A DNA stretch of 64,000 bases from Pseudomonas sp. Root562 (GTDB lineage Bacteria; Pseudomonadota; Gammaproteobacteria; Pseudomonadales; Pseudomonadaceae): NCBI RefSeq assembly GCF_001427125.1, contig NZ_LMGK01000012.1, forward strand, positions 55,430 to 119,429. The letters run 5' to 3'. Positions 19,218-29,074 of the stretch are shown here, one piece after another (the stretch's first letter is position 1; the number at the start of each line of letters is the position of its first letter). The position numbers and the translations under genes were made by a program. Below the pieces are notes generated by a model, which was not told the origin of the DNA, did no database searches, and saw only the letters and a program-made list of their open reading frames with translations.

Positions 19218-21341
19218 TCAAATGAGCAACGCGCTCCAGTCGAACGGTTGCGCAAAGTGGCCAGTGTCTTCTGCCATCATCGGACGCGCCACCAGAAAGC
19301 CCTGCACATACTCGCAGCCATTGGCTTGCAGCCATTGGAACTGGGCAACGGTTTCAACCCCCTCGGCGATCACCAGCATGCCGTACTGTTTGCACAAGCC
19401 GATCACGTTGCGCACCAGCACCGCGTCCCGCGCCGACCCGGGCAGGCGAGCGATCAGATGGCGATCAAGCTTGAGCGTGTCCAGTTCCAGGTCACGTAAG
19501 TGGGCCATCGAACAAGGGCCAGAACCGAAATCATCCAGCGCCACCCTGACCCCCAGATTACGCAGCAAGCGTAGCTGTTTGCGGGTTTCCTCCGGGTTGT
19601 GCGTCAGGGCTTCCTCCGTCACTTCGACTTCCAGCTGGCGCGGCTGCAAGCCGTGCCGCTCCAACACCTGACGCAACTCAGTCACCAGGTTGGGCATGGC
19701 GAACTGCGTTCTGCTCAAACTGATACCCAGTATCAGATTTTCGGCAAACAAGGTTTCCCAGGCTTTGCGCTGTTCGGCGCCGCGTTGGTAAATCCAGCTG
19801 CCCAGGCGGCTGATCAACCGCGCCTCTTCCAGCAATGGCAGAAACAGCCCCGGCGGTACGTCCCCGACACTCGGATGCTGCCAGCGCAAGAGTGCTTCAA
19901 AGCCGCGAATGCGCCCGTCGCAGATGGCCACCTGCGGTTGATAGACCAGGTTGAAATCACGACTCTCGATAGCGTCACGTACGCTTTCTTCAAGCATCAA
20001 GCGCGAACGCGCCCGGCCATTCATCTCATGATCGTAAAAACGATACTGCTGACGACCGGCACGCTTGGCCTCGTACATCGCGATGTCCGAGGCTCGCAGC
20101 AAACCGTCCAGGTTGGCACCGCAATCGGGAAACGTGGCAATGCCGATGCTCACGCCCAAAGCGATATCCAGACCGTCGATCTGCTGACAGATCGACACGC
20201 GCTCAATCAGCTTTTCGGCGATCTTGGCCGCCTGTTCGGGAAACTCCAGATCGAGCAATGCCGTGAATTCATCGCCGCCCATGCGCGCCAGAATGTCAAA
20301 GGAGCGCAAGCAGGCCTTCAACTGCTCGGATACCCAGCGCAACACCCGATCACCGGCATCGTGGCCGAGGGAGTCATTGACGCGTTTGAATCCGTCGAGA
20401 TCGAGGTACATCAGGACCCAGGCACTGTCGGGTCGCTCGCCACGCAACAGGAGGTTTTCCACGGTCTGGTAAAAACCCCGGCGGTTGAGCAATCCCGTTA
20501 GCGGATCGGTCACCGCCTGGTATTCCAGTTGCTGGTGCAGGTGGCGCACCACCGACATGTCCAGCACGGTGACCACCATCGCACGCTGCTCGGCAGGCAA
20601 GGGTGCGCAGGACAATGCCACTGGCACCTGCTGCCCCGGCGCAGTCCGCAGCAATGCGTCGTGCAGGCGCAATGTTTCACCGCGTTTGAAGCCGGCCAGC
20701 AAGTCCGAGTCGGCCCACACAGGAATGTGTGGCTTTTGCAGGAAATCCAGAAACTCCTTGCCTTGCAACTCTTGCACGGTGGCACTGAGCAGGCGCGACA
20801 TTGCCGGGTTGGCGAAGCGGATCAGACCGTCCTCGTTCACCACCAGAATGCCTTCGGCAGCGTTGTCCAGCACCGAGGCATTGAAGGCGCGAGCGACCTC
20901 CAGATCGTGGCTCAGGCGCTGCAAGGCGCGGCGATTGCGCTGGTGCTCCAGCAACGCCTGGACCTTGGGCTTGAGAATCTGCGGGTCGAACGGTTTGAAC
21001 AGGTAATCCACGGCGCCACTGGCATAACCCTTGATTACCGCGTCCTGGGACTGTTCGTTGGCGGTCAGGAAAATGATCGGCGTCAGCCGTGTCCGTTGGC
21101 TGCCGCGCATCAGGCGCGCGACTTCGAACCCGTCCATGCCCGGCATCTGCACATCGAGCAGCACCAGGTCGACATCATGCTCAAGCAGCAGGCCGAGAGC
21201 CTCGAACCCTGAGGCAGCGGTGATGACCTGCCAGTCCTGGCGTTGCAACAACGCGCGCATGCTGATCAGGTTTTCAGGGTAATCGTCGACGATTAAAAGT
21301 GTTGAGTTGCCTTCAGCTGGCGGGGGGTGCACGCATTCCAT
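19218..21341 (-). CDS. REC-PAS-GGDEF-EAL response regulator
   Basis: Cyclic-di-GMP signalling protein of 707 residues with four modules. The receiver domain (about 12-130) has phospho-acceptor D63 in LLDVQMPG and K116 in FKPF. The PAS domain lies at about 145-265. The GGDEF domain (about 275-435) keeps an intact GGDEF at 355-359. The EAL domain (about 448-700) has EALLRW at 482-487, EVTEEAL, DDFG, LKLD and AEGVET. The EAL metal ligand usually in xVNLSxxQ is serine here (GISLSRTQ, S541), so phosphodiesterase activity could be altered. No partner histidine kinase is adjacent. It is divergent from an alginate lyase gene. Confidence 0.92.
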   Translation of the reverse strand: MECVHPPPAEGNSTLLIVDDYPENLISMRALLQRQDWQVITAASGFEALGLLLEHDVDLVLLDVQMPGMDGFEVARLMRGSQRTRLTPIIFLTANEQSQDAVIKGYASGAVDYLFKPFDPQILKPKVQALLEHQRNRRALQRLSHDLEVARAFNASVLDNAAEGILVVNEDGLIRFANPAMSRLLSATVQELQGKEFLDFLQKPHIPVWADSDLLAGFKRGETLRLHDALLRTAPGQQVPVALSCAPLPAEQRAMVVTVLDMSVVRHLHQQLEYQAVTDPLTGLLNRRGFYQTVENLLLRGERPDSAWVLMYLDLDGFKRVNDSLGHDAGDRVLRWVSEQLKACLRSFDILARMGGDEFTALLDLEFPEQAAKIAEKLIERVSICQQIDGLDIALGVSIGIATFPDCGANLDGLLRASDIAMYEAKRAGRQQYRFYDHEMNGRARSRLMLEESVRDAIESRDFNLVYQPQVAICDGRIRGFEALLRWQHPSVGDVPPGLFLPLLEEARLISRLGSWIYQRGAEQRKAWETLFAENLILGISLSRTQFAMPNLVTELRQVLERHGLQPRQLEVEVTEEALTHNPEETRKQLRLLRNLGVRVALDDFGSGPCSMAHLRDLELDTLKLDRHLIARLPGSARDAVLVRNVIGLCKQYGMLVIAEGVETVAQFQWLQANGCEYVQGFLVARPMMAEDTGHFAQPFDWSALLI

Positions 21342-21662
21342 GCTGCTTCTCTATTTTCTGGACGTCAGGCCGGTTTTTTGTGAAAACCGGACAAATACTG
21401 TGCCTTCACTCTAGACCGGGATCAACTAAATCAGAAGCTGTCAGTACGCCATCATCTAACTAAAGGGTTAATTCGCCGACTAACGGTCGTGCGTGAAGGC
21501 GGCTAAAACCGGGAAAGATGGCGTTTTGACAGGATTTTGACGTCATCCATCTGTCAGTCCACCATTAACAAACATCTCACCTACGATTATAAAGATCGCC
21601 CTCCGAGGCGCGTACTAGAGCTTCTGGCACGCCCGTGCAGCTAAATCTGTGGAAGCATTTTT
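21342..21662. other. 321-bp intergenic region between the c-di-GMP gene and the alginate lyase gene
   Basis: This gap is less GC-rich than its flanks and holds no gene. It contains the sigma70-like promoter at 21565-21593 for the lyase gene. A short hairpin-like stretch near 21374-21392 (CCGGTTTTTTGTGAAAACCGG) lies just upstream of the GGDEF/EAL gene. No REP-like element is present. Confidence 0.7.
21565..21593 (+). promoter_or_regulatory. Sigma70-type promoter of the alginate lyase gene
   Basis: TTAACA (21565-21570) and TATAAA (21588-21593) are separated by exactly 17 bases. Transcription would begin near 21600, giving a leader of about 60 bases before the ATG at 21663. Confidence 0.6.
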
Positions 21663-22331
21663 ATGATCGACCTCGCAACCTGGAACCTCAGCGTTCCCGT
21701 CGGCAGCCCGCCGTACACTGTTGAAACGTCCAAACTGGTAGACGGCTTCAAGGATCAATACTTCCACTCCGACACCGGCACCCTGTTCTTCTGGTCGCCC
21801 GTGACCGGCTCCAAAACCGAAAACGCCATCTACCCGCGCACCGAGCTGCGCGAAACCTACAGCAACGGTACGCTGCGCAATTGGTATTACCCGGATGCCG
21901 ACAACCTGCTGCGTGCCACCCTGACGGTGCACCAGGTGCCGAGCTCCGGCAAAATCGTCATCGGGCAGATTCACGCGTACAAGAGCCAGAGACCAATGGT
22001 CAAACTCGAGTACCAGTACAAGACCAGCAGCGAAACGGGCAACCTCGTCATCAAGGTCAGAATGCACCCCGACGACGCCGAGAGTCGCGTCATCACCCTC
22101 GCCACCGGCATCAAGCTTGATCGTGAATTCAACTACCTCATCCACCTGAGCCCCGGCGGCGCGCTGGGCGTCAGTGGCGCAGGTTACCAATGGGACACCA
22201 ATATCAGCGCCAGCTGGCGCGACAAACCGCTGTACTTCAAGGCCGGGGTTTATGTGCAGGACAACACCGGGTACACCACTGAAGGCGGGAAAGTGACTTT
22301 CAGCAAGCTGGATATCGATCACGACCAATAA
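21663..22331 (+). CDS. PL7 alginate lyase without a signal peptide
   Basis: Polysaccharide lyase of family 7, cutting alginate by beta-elimination. All three conserved blocks are present in the 222-residue product: RTELRE at 59-64, QIH at 102-104 and YFKAGVYVQ at 191-199. Together they supply the catalytic and substrate-binding residues. It is a single-domain enzyme close in length and sequence to P. aeruginosa PA1167. There is no signal peptide (MIDLATWNLSVPVG), so the route to extracellular alginate, if any, is unclear. It is followed by a strong bidirectional terminator shared with fba. Confidence 0.92.
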   Translation: MIDLATWNLSVPVGSPPYTVETSKLVDGFKDQYFHSDTGTLFFWSPVTGSKTENAIYPRTELRETYSNGTLRNWYYPDADNLLRATLTVHQVPSSGKIVIGQIHAYKSQRPMVKLEYQYKTSSETGNLVIKVRMHPDDAESRVITLATGIKLDREFNYLIHLSPGGALGVSGAGYQWDTNISASWRDKPLYFKAGVYVQDNTGYTTEGGKVTFSKLDIDHDQ

Positions 22332-22352
22332 ACAGCAAAAGATTGCAGCCAT

Positions 22353-22382
22353 AAAAAAACCCGCAGGTTCATGCGGGTTTTT
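22353..22382. terminator. Bidirectional terminator between alginate lyase and fba
   Basis: Stem CCCGCA/TGCGGG flanked by seven A on the left and five T on the right. It serves both convergent genes. Confidence 0.9.
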
Positions 22383-22405
22383 CTTGCGACTCGAACGCTG
22401 AAGGC

Positions 22406-23470
22406 TTAGTTGACCTTGGCGTTCAACTCACCTTTGAGGTAACGCTGGTACATCGCTTCCAGAGAGATCGGCTTGATCTTCGAAGCGTTGCCCGCGGTGC
22501 CGAAGGCCTCGTAGCGAGCGATGCACACGTCGCGCATTGCGGTCACGGTAGCACCGAAGAATTTACGCGGGTCGAACTCGCTCGGGTTGGTGGCCATCAG
22601 GCGACGCATGGCGCCGGTGGATGCCAGACGCAGGTCGGTGTCGATATTGACCTTGCGTACGCCGTGCTTGATGCCTTCGACGATCTCTTCAACCGGTACG
22701 CCGTAGGTTTCTTTGATGTCGCCGCCGTACTGGTTGATGATCGCCAGCCACTCTTGCGGAACCGAAGACGAGCCGTGCATCACCAGGTGAGTGTTTGGAA
22801 TGCGCTTGTGGATCTCTTTGATGCGGTCGATCGCCAATACGTCGCCGGTAGGCGGCTTGGTGAACTTGTAGGCGCCGTGGCTGGTGCCGATGGCGATGGC
22901 CAGGGCATCGACCTGGGTACGCTTGACGAAATCAGCGGCTTCTTCCGGGTCGGTCAGCATCTGGCTGTGGTCCAGAACGCCTTCGGCACCGATACCGTCT
23001 TCTTCACCCGCCATGCCGGTTTCCAGCGAGCCCAGGCAGCCCAGCTCGCCTTCTACCGATACGCCGCAGGCGTGAGCCATGGCTACGGTTTGCTGGGTAA
23101 CGCGGACGTTGTAGTCGTAGTCGGTCGGGGTCTTGCCGTCTTCGCCCAGGGAACCGTCCATCATGACCGAGCTGAAGCCCAGCTGAATGGAACGCTGGCA
23201 GACGTCAGGGCTGGTGCCGTGGTCCTGGTGCATGCACACCGGGATGTGCGGGAATTCTTCGATGGCCGCCAGGATCAGGTGACGCAGGAACGGCGCGCCG
23301 GCGTATTTGCGAGCACCGGCCGAGGCCTGGACGATCACCGGGGAGTCAGTCTTGTCAGCGGCTTCCATGATGGCGCGCATCTGCTCAAGGTTGTTGACGT
23401 TGAAAGCTGGAACGCCGTAGCCGAACTCGGCTGCGTGGTCCAACATCTGGCGCATGCTGATAAGTGCCAT
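22406..23470 (-). CDS. fba: Class II fructose-bisphosphate aldolase, CbbA type
   Basis: Zinc aldolase that interconverts fructose-1,6-bisphosphate with glyceraldehyde-3-phosphate and dihydroxyacetone phosphate. In Pseudomonas it serves mainly gluconeogenesis. The 354-residue product carries the zinc-binding motifs CMHQDHGTS (about residues 77-85) and [10 protein letters not shown], plus [10 protein letters not shown] near the phosphate site. The length matches the Calvin-cycle subtype. It lies downstream of pgk and two small lipoprotein genes on the same strand, with a REP-like pair in the gap before it. Confidence 0.97.
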   Translation of the reverse strand: MALISMRQMLDHAAEFGYGVPAFNVNNLEQMRAIMEAADKTDSPVIVQASAGARKYAGAPFLRHLILAAIEEFPHIPVCMHQDHGTSPDVCQRSIQLGFSSVMMDGSLGEDGKTPTDYDYNVRVTQQTVAMAHACGVSVEGELGCLGSLETGMAGEEDGIGAEGVLDHSQMLTDPEEAADFVKRTQVDALAIAIGTSHGAYKFTKPPTGDVLAIDRIKEIHKRIPNTHLVMHGSSSVPQEWLAIINQYGGDIKETYGVPVEEIVEGIKHGVRKVNIDTDLRLASTGAMRRLMATNPSEFDPRKFFGATVTAMRDVCIARYEAFGTAGNASKIKPISLEAMYQRYLKGELNAKVN

Positions 23471-23609
23471 TGTGTGTGTCTCTCCCGGTTTGGGTCGTTA
23501 ATCGTGCCAGCCTGCCGTAGCGGCGGCGGCTATTCAAGTTATTGCAGATCGGGGGTTGGTCCGGCCTGCCAATTCGGTATTACCAAAATCTCAAAAACTA
23601 CAAAGACCC

Positions 23610-23713
23610 TGTGGCGAGTGAGCTTGCTCGCGCTCGGCTGCGAAGCAGTCGTAATCCGGCTATCTGATCGGGAACGCTTCGCGCTCCAGCGGGAGCAAGC
23701 TCCCTCGCCACAA
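23610..23713. repeat. REP-like inverted pair upstream of fba
   Basis: Facing GTGGCGAGTGAGCTTGCTCG and GCGGGAGCAAGCTCCCTCGC halves, after allowing for strand, separated by about 60 bases. It lies in the gap between the MliC-like lipoprotein gene and fba. Confidence 0.88.
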
Positions 23714-23733
23714 AAGCCCAGCGGACGGCATTT

Positions 23734-24066
23734 TCATTGCGCTTTACAGCCACGCCCAATCAAATCATTGGTGGCGACCCAGTAAACCAGGCCTTCCTCA
23801 CCTTTTATGTGAAACGCCAGCATGTTGTCGCTGTACAGCGAGCCCGAAGCGCCCGGCTCTTGCTTGAGGCGATAGACCTGATCGGCGCCGCCCAGGCGGA
23901 CATCGACTTGCGTACGACTGTCGTCGGTATAACGCCAGAGCACTTTGGCCTGGCTGTCGCAGGTCCAGGTGGTCCAGTTATCCGCCGGGGCGGACGACTG
24001 GAACGGGTTCATGTTGGCGCACCCGGCCAGCAGTGCCAGCGCCGTAATGGCGATAAAACCTTTCAT
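23734..24066 (-). CDS. Small lipoprotein with a MliC-like lysozyme-inhibitor domain
   Basis: The 110-residue product has a lipoprotein signal peptide ending in the lipobox LALLAGC (cysteine about residue 16). A single domain follows with the MliC pattern: WTCDSQAKVLWRYTDDSRTQVDVRLGG and a late cysteine in LIGRGCKAQ (shown in shortened pieces). MliC proteins inhibit C-type lysozyme at the envelope. The match here is by pattern only. The start at 24066 (MKGFIAITAL) has GAGGA upstream. Its position between pgk and fba matches P. aeruginosa, where hypothetical genes occupy this slot. Confidence 0.72.
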   Translation of the reverse strand: MKGFIAITALALLAGCANMNPFQSSAPADNWTTWTCDSQAKVLWRYTDDSRTQVDVRLGGADQVYRLKQEPGASGSLYSDNMLAFHIKGEEGLVYWVATNDLIGRGCKAQ

Positions 24067-24122
24067 CCGTGTTCCTCGACCGGCAGCGCACGCCACCGGC
24101 CCTGAGTAAGGAGTCAGACCCG

Positions 24123-24344
24123 TCAAGGGCAACCATGTTCCTTGGCGGGGGTCTGTGACTCGTATTTGTCCAGGCCTTCAGGCCCGGAACGCTTGTTGAG
24201 CACCGGATTGGTTTCTGCCTGCCAGTCAGCCTGGTAGCAGCCGCTCCGGGGTGCAGACGGCGCAGGCTCCGGAGTTGCTTTGGGGTTGCTCCCACAAGCC
24301 ACCAGCGAACCCGCGACGATCAACAGCGCTAACGTCCTGACCAT
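24123..24344 (-). CDS. Small hypothetical lipoprotein
   Basis: A 73-residue product with a clear lipoprotein signal (MVRTLALLIVAGSLVAC, cysteine at residue 17). A short Pro/Ala-rich linker and a cysteine-containing tail (SGCYQADW, KEHGCP) follow. I do not recognise the domain. The start at 24344 has GGGAG seven bases upstream. It sits 35 bases after pgk and 56 bases before the MliC-like gene, probably in the same transcript. Confidence 0.72.
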   Translation of the reverse strand: MVRTLALLIVAGSLVACGSNPKATPEPAPSAPRSGCYQADWQAETNPVLNKRSGPEGLDKYESQTPAKEHGCP

Positions 24345-24379
24345 AAAAACACTCCCTTGCCTGGCCAAACGGGGCGGCC

Positions 24380-25543
24380 TCAGGCCTTGGCCCGGGTTTC
24401 CAGGACTTCAACGGCTGGCAACACCTTGCCTTCGACGAATTCGAGGAACGCGCCGCCGCCGGTAGAAATGTAGGAGATTTGCTCGGCAACGCCATATTTG
24501 TCGATGGCTGCCAGGGTGTCGCCGCCGCCTGCAATGGAGAATGCGGCGCTGTCGGCGATGGCCTGGGCCAGCACTTTGGTGCCGTTACCGAACTGGTCGA
24601 ATTCGAACACGCCGACCGGGCCGTTCCACAGGATGGTTTTCGACGACTTCAGCAGTTCGGCGAAGTTGGCCGCGGTTTGCGGGCCGATGTCGAGAATCAT
24701 GTCGTCGGCAGCAACGTCAGCGATCAGCTTGACGGTAGCGGCAGCGCTTTCAGCGAATTCCTTGGCAACCACCACATCTACCGGCAACGGCACGCTGACT
24801 TTGGCGGCGATGGCGCGCGCGGTGTCCAGCAGGTCCGGCTCGTACAGCGATTTGCCAACCGGGTGACCGGCAGCGGCCAGGAAGGTGTTGGCAATGCCGC
24901 CGCCGACGATCAGTTGATCGCAGATCTGGCTCAGGCTGTTGAGCACGTCGAGTTTGGTCGAGACCTTGGAGCCGGCAACGATGGCCGCCATCGGTTGGGC
25001 CGGGGCGCCAAGGGCCTTGCCCAGTGCGTCCAGTTCAGCGGCCAGCAGCGGGCCGGCAGCGGCGACTTTGGCGAACTTGGCCACGCCGTGGGTCGAACCC
25101 TCGGCGCGGTGAGCAGTGCCGAAGGCGTCCATGACAAATACGTCGCACAGTGCGGCGTATTGCCGGGCCAATTCGTCAGCGTTCTTTTTCTCGCCCTTGT
25201 TGAAACGTACGTTTTCAAACAGCACGATGTCGCCGGCCTTGACGTCGACGCCACCCAGGTAATCAGCCACCAGCGGCACTTCGCGGCCCAAAGCCTTGCT
25301 CAGGTAGTCGGCGACTGGCTTGAGGCTGTTCTCGGCCGAGAACTCGCCTTCGGTCGGACGGCCAAGGTGCGAGCAGACCATCACGGCCGCGCCTTTTTCC
25401 AGAGCCAGCTTGATGGTCGGCAGCGAAGCCAGGATTCGCGCATCGCTGGTGACAACACCGTCCTTGACTGGGACGTTGAGGTCTTCGCGAATCAGTACGC
25501 GCTTACCTTGCAGATCGAGGTCGGACATCTTCAACACGGTCAT
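24380..25543 (-). CDS. pgk: Phosphoglycerate kinase
   Basis: Glycolytic/gluconeogenic kinase that transfers phosphate between 1,3-bisphosphoglycerate and ADP. The 387-residue product has [15 protein letters not shown] at the N-terminus, the substrate-binding [18 protein letters not shown], and the hinge/nucleotide region [11 protein letters not shown] with GGGDT. The start at 25543 ([15 protein letters not shown]) is the standard Pseudomonas start; the frame stays open 96 bases further but into the epd end. It is 25 bases after epd on the same strand. Confidence 0.97.
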   Translation of the reverse strand: MTVLKMSDLDLQGKRVLIREDLNVPVKDGVVTSDARILASLPTIKLALEKGAAVMVCSHLGRPTEGEFSAENSLKPVADYLSKALGREVPLVADYLGGVDVKAGDIVLFENVRFNKGEKKNADELARQYAALCDVFVMDAFGTAHRAEGSTHGVAKFAKVAAAGPLLAAELDALGKALGAPAQPMAAIVAGSKVSTKLDVLNSLSQICDQLIVGGGIANTFLAAAGHPVGKSLYEPDLLDTARAIAAKVSVPLPVDVVVAKEFAESAAATVKLIADVAADDMILDIGPQTAANFAELLKSSKTILWNGPVGVFEFDQFGNGTKVLAQAIADSAAFSIAGGGDTLAAIDKYGVAEQISYISTGGGAFLEFVEGKVLPAVEVLETRAKA

Positions 25544-25568
25544 GGGTCGCATTCCTGGAGTTTCTGTT

Positions 25569-26627
25569 TTAGAGAGCAGTTTTTTTCGAAGCGGCTGTTT
25601 GCAGATAGTGTTCTGCAACGTCCAGCATTCGGTTGGCAAAACCCCATTCGTTGTCGAACCAGGCCAGGATGTTCACCAGCCGGGGGCCGGAAACACGGGT
25701 CTGACTGGCATCGACGATCGCCGAATGTGGGTCATGGTTGAAATCACAACTGGCGTGGGGCAACTCGGTGTAAGCCAGAAGGCCTTTGAGCGGGCCGCTG
25801 GTGGCAGCCTCGCGCAGGATCCGGTTGACCTCGATGGCGTCCGTGTCGCTTACCGTCTGCATCGTAATGTCGAGGCAAGACACGTTAACCGTCGGCACAC
25901 GTACGGCTTTGGCCTGAATTCGCCCGGCAAGTTCCGGCAGCAGGCGTTCGATGCCGCGTGCCAGACCAGTGGACACCGGGATCACCGACTGAAACGCCGA
26001 ACGGGTGCGGCGCAGGTCTTCGTGGTGATAGGCATCGATGACTGGCTGATCGTTCATGGCCGAGTGGATCGTGGTGATCGACACGTACTCCAGACCAAGC
26101 GCCTGATCCAGCAGGCGCAACAGCGGCACTCCGCAATTGGTGGTGCAGGACGCGTTGGACACCAGCAGTTCATCGCCGCTCAGGCAATCCTGGTTCACGC
26201 CGTAGACGATGGTGGCGTCGACATCGGCCTCGCTGGCCATCGGCTGGGAAAACAGCACCCGTGGCGCACCGGCGTCGAGAAAACGCTGGCCGTCTTCGCG
26301 GGTGTGGTACGCGCCGGAGCACTCCAGCACCAGATCGACGCCCAACGACGCCCAATCGATGCCTTCGGGTGTGGCACTGCGCAGGACCTTCACGCAGTCG
26401 CCATTGATATGCAGACAATCGCCGTCGACCTTCACCTCACCGGGAAAACGCCCGTGGGTGGAGTCGAAGCGTGTCAGGTATTCGATGCTGGCCATGTCGG
26501 CCAGATCGTTGATCGCGACAATTTCAAACCCGGCCTTTTCGCCTCGCTCGAACAACGCACGCAAGACGCAACGACCAATCCGGCCGTAGCCGTTGAGTGC
26601 AACTTTGTAGGGACGCGGTTGAGGCAT
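25569..26627 (-). CDS. epd: D-erythrose-4-phosphate dehydrogenase
   Basis: NAD-dependent GAPDH paralogue that makes 4-phosphoerythronate for pyridoxal phosphate synthesis. The 352-residue product has the Rossmann motif [16 protein letters not shown], the catalytic cysteine in SNASCTTNC, and a [13 protein letters not shown]-terminus. The Epd-type position between tktA and pgk fits the Pseudomonas order. That context, plus the catalytic-region sequence, favours Epd over GapA. It is the first gene of epd-pgk. Confidence 0.9.
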   Translation of the reverse strand: MPQPRPYKVALNGYGRIGRCVLRALFERGEKAGFEIVAINDLADMASIEYLTRFDSTHGRFPGEVKVDGDCLHINGDCVKVLRSATPEGIDWASLGVDLVLECSGAYHTREDGQRFLDAGAPRVLFSQPMASEADVDATIVYGVNQDCLSGDELLVSNASCTTNCGVPLLRLLDQALGLEYVSITTIHSAMNDQPVIDAYHHEDLRRTRSAFQSVIPVSTGLARGIERLLPELAGRIQAKAVRVPTVNVSCLDITMQTVSDTDAIEVNRILREAATSGPLKGLLAYTELPHASCDFNHDPHSAIVDASQTRVSGPRLVNILAWFDNEWGFANRMLDVAEHYLQTAASKKTAL

Positions 26628-26681
26628 GGGGTTCTCTATTACCGTGGTGAATCCGATAGTGAAGCATCGCCTGAACTATCG

Positions 26682-26775
26682 CTATCGCGGGCAAGCCCGC
26701 TCCCACAGGTTTTTCTGGTGCTCACAAAATCTGTGTTCACTGGAAATTCCTGTGGGAGCTGGCTTGCCAGCGATG
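26682..26775. repeat. REP-like pair with unequal arms between tktA and epd
   Basis: The left half is CTATCGCGGGCAAGCCCGCT followed by CCCACAGG. The right half is CTGTGGGAGCTGGCTTGCCA followed by GCGATGGC. The arms belong to two variants of the same repeat family. Confidence 0.87.
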
Positions 26776-26803
26776 GCGTCAGATCAGACGCACATCTTCT
26801 GGA

Positions 26804-28801
26804 TCAGTCTTCCAGCAGCTCTTCAGCCTGACCCAGGATGTTTTCCAGGGTGAAGCCGAACTCTTCGAACAAGGCAGGCGCAGGCGCCGACTCGCCGTAG
26901 GTGGTCATGCCGATTACGCGACCTTCCAGGCCCACGTACTTGTACCAGTAGTCCGCATGAGCGGCTTCGATGGCGATACGGGCGCTGACCTGCAACGGCA
27001 GGACCGATTGCTTGTAGCCGGCATCCTGGGCATCGAACACGCTGGTGCACGGCATGGACACCACACGCACCTTGCGACCTTGCTCGGTCAGCTTGTCGAA
27101 AGCCTGAACAGCCAGGCCGACTTCCGAACCGGTGGCGATCAGGATCAGCTCAGGCTCGCCGGCGCAGTCCTTCAACACATAACCACCACGGCTGATGTCG
27201 GCGATCTGCAGCGCGTTGCGGGTTTGGTGCTGCAGGTTCTGACGCGAGAAGATCAGGGCCGAAGGACCGTCCTTGCGTTCCAGTGCGTACTTCCAGCTGA
27301 CTGCCGATTCAACGGCATCGGCCGGACGCCAGGTATCGAGGTTCGGCGTGCAGCGCAGGCTGGCCAGTTGCTCGATTGGCTGGTGAGTCGGGCCGTCTTC
27401 GCCCAGACCGATGGAGTCGTGGGTGTAGACGTGGATCACGCGCTGTTTCATCAAGGCCGACATGCGCACGGCATTGCGGGCGTATTCCATGAACATCAGG
27501 AAGGTCGCGCCGTAAGGCACCAGACCGCCGTGCAGGGCAACGCCGTTCATGATCGCGGTCATGCCGAATTCACGCACGCCGTAGTACATGTAGTTGCCGC
27601 TGGCGTCTTCGGCGGTGACGCCTTTGCAGCCTTTCCACAGGGTCAGGTTGGAACCGGCCAGGTCAGCCGAACCGCCGAGGAACTCAGGCAGCAGCGGACC
27701 GAACGCGTTCAGGGCGTTCTGGCTGGCCTTGCGGCTGGCGATGGTTTCGCCTTTGGCCGCGACTTCGGCGATGTAGGCGTCGGCCTTCTCGGAGAAGTCG
27801 GCCGGCAGTTCGCCGCTCAGACGACGCACCAGTTCATTGGCTTCGCTCGGGAATGCAGCGGAGTAGGCAGCGAAACGCTGATCCCAGTCAGCCTCGACCG
27901 CGAGGCCGGCTTCCTTGGCATCCCACTCGGCATAAATGTCAGCCGGAATTTCGAACGGACCGTGGTTCCACTTCAGCGCAGCGCGGGTCAGGGCGATTTC
28001 CGCGTCACCCAACGGGGCGCCGTGGCAGTCTTCCTTGCCTTGCTTGTTCGGCGAACCGAAGCCGATGGTGGTCTTGCAGCAGATCAGGGTCGGTTGCTCG
28101 CTCTTGCGGGCCGTCTCGATCGCGATCTTGATTTCTTCCGGATCATGACCGTCGACGTTGCGGATCACTTGCCAGTTGTAGGACTCGAAGCGCTTCGGCG
28201 TGTCATCGGTGAACCAGCCTTCGACTTCACCGTCGATGGAGATGCCGTTGTCATCGTAGAAAGCGATCAGCTTGCCCAGGCCCAGGGTGCCGGCCAGGGA
28301 AGCGACTTCGTGGGAAATGCCTTCCATCATGCAGCCATCACCCAGGAACACGTAGGTGTGGTGATCGACGATATTGTGGCCAGGACGGTTGAACTGCGCC
28401 GCCAGGACTTTTTCTGCCAGGGCAAAACCCACGGCATTGGCCAGGCCTTGGCCAAGAGGACCGGTAGTGGTTTCAACGCCCGGGGTGTAGCCCAGCTCCG
28501 GATGACCCGGGGTGCGGCTGTGCAGCTGACGGAACTGCTTGAGGTCTTCGATCGACAGGTCGTAGCCGGTCAGGTGCAGCAAGGAATAGATCAGCATCGA
28601 GCCATGGCCGTTGGACAGCACGAAGCGGTCACGGTCAGCGAACGATGGGTTGCCTGGGTTGTGTTTGAGGTAGTCGCGCCAAAGCACTTCGGCGATATCT
28701 GCCATACCCATCGGGGCACCGGGATGGCCGCTGTTGGCTTTTTGCACGGCATCCATGCTGAGGGCACGAATGGCGTTGGCACGCTCACGACGGCTAGGCA
28801 T
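26804..28801 (-). CDS. tktA: Transketolase
   Basis: Thiamine diphosphate-dependent two-carbon transferase of the pentose phosphate pathway. The 665-residue product has the N-terminal substrate histidine region ([13 protein letters not shown]) and the thiamine-binding [13 protein letters not shown]. The pyrimidine-domain region [16 protein letters not shown] completes the set. The start at 28801 ([19 protein letters not shown]) is the family start; the frame is open 63 bases further upstream. It is divergent from the SahR-like gene across a 273-base gap holding that regulator's likely operator. Confidence 0.97.
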   Translation of the reverse strand: MPSRRERANAIRALSMDAVQKANSGHPGAPMGMADIAEVLWRDYLKHNPGNPSFADRDRFVLSNGHGSMLIYSLLHLTGYDLSIEDLKQFRQLHSRTPGHPELGYTPGVETTTGPLGQGLANAVGFALAEKVLAAQFNRPGHNIVDHHTYVFLGDGCMMEGISHEVASLAGTLGLGKLIAFYDDNGISIDGEVEGWFTDDTPKRFESYNWQVIRNVDGHDPEEIKIAIETARKSEQPTLICCKTTIGFGSPNKQGKEDCHGAPLGDAEIALTRAALKWNHGPFEIPADIYAEWDAKEAGLAVEADWDQRFAAYSAAFPSEANELVRRLSGELPADFSEKADAYIAEVAAKGETIASRKASQNALNAFGPLLPEFLGGSADLAGSNLTLWKGCKGVTAEDASGNYMYYGVREFGMTAIMNGVALHGGLVPYGATFLMFMEYARNAVRMSALMKQRVIHVYTHDSIGLGEDGPTHQPIEQLASLRCTPNLDTWRPADAVESAVSWKYALERKDGPSALIFSRQNLQHQTRNALQIADISRGGYVLKDCAGEPELILIATGSEVGLAVQAFDKLTEQGRKVRVVSMPCTSVFDAQDAGYKQSVLPLQVSARIAIEAAHADYWYKYVGLEGRVIGMTTYGESAPAPALFEEFGFTLENILGQAEELLED

Positions 28802-29009
28802 CGCTGTTCTCCTGCGGGTTCTGAAACGAGAGTGATAAAAATGAAACGGAAAAAAGGCGAGCATTTTCCCTCACCCGGACGCCTCGGGGCAATGACAGAT
28901 AGTCATCTGGGGGCGTTTTTCCAATCGATATCGACGGATTCGGTGGGTGAAACCTTTCCGCCATTCGTTTGTTGACTGACGCTAACGTTAAGAAGTGCCA
29001 TCTATCGTG

Positions 29010-29033
29010 CAATATCAAAACTTTTTGATATTG
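29010..29033. promoter_or_regulatory. Palindromic operator upstream of the SahR-like gene
   Basis: Two perfect 11-base arms, CAATATCAAAA and TTTTGATATTG, are separated by two bases (29021-29022). The site ends 41 bases before the start codon of the ArsR-like gene and just before a plausible -35 box. Symmetry and position suggest the regulator binds here to control itself and metK; tktA starts about 210 bases away on the other side. Confidence 0.78.
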
Positions 29034-29036
29034 CCC

Positions 29037-29065
29037 TTGCGGTGCTTCCTGTGCGTGACTAGACT
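29037..29065 (+). promoter_or_regulatory. Candidate promoter of the sahR-like/metK unit
   Basis: TTGCGG (29037-29042) and TAGACT (29060-29065) have a 17-base spacer. Transcription would start within a few bases of the ATG at 29075, and no Shine-Dalgarno sequence is visible. The message may therefore be nearly leaderless. Confidence 0.45.
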
Positions 29066-29074
29066 GCCGGCCTT

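Noticed and set aside
18681-19335. A 325-codon frame running through the YgjP-like gene into the winged-helix gene
   Set aside because: Only its last ~100 residues read like protein. The upstream part overlaps the well-supported hydrolase in another frame.
26957-28975. A 672-codon open frame on the plus strand opposite tktA, and similar long antisense frames opposite betT, betA, pgk and ahcY
   Set aside because: They mirror strongly conserved genes on the other strand in GC-rich DNA, show no ribosome sites and have no recognisable protein pattern.
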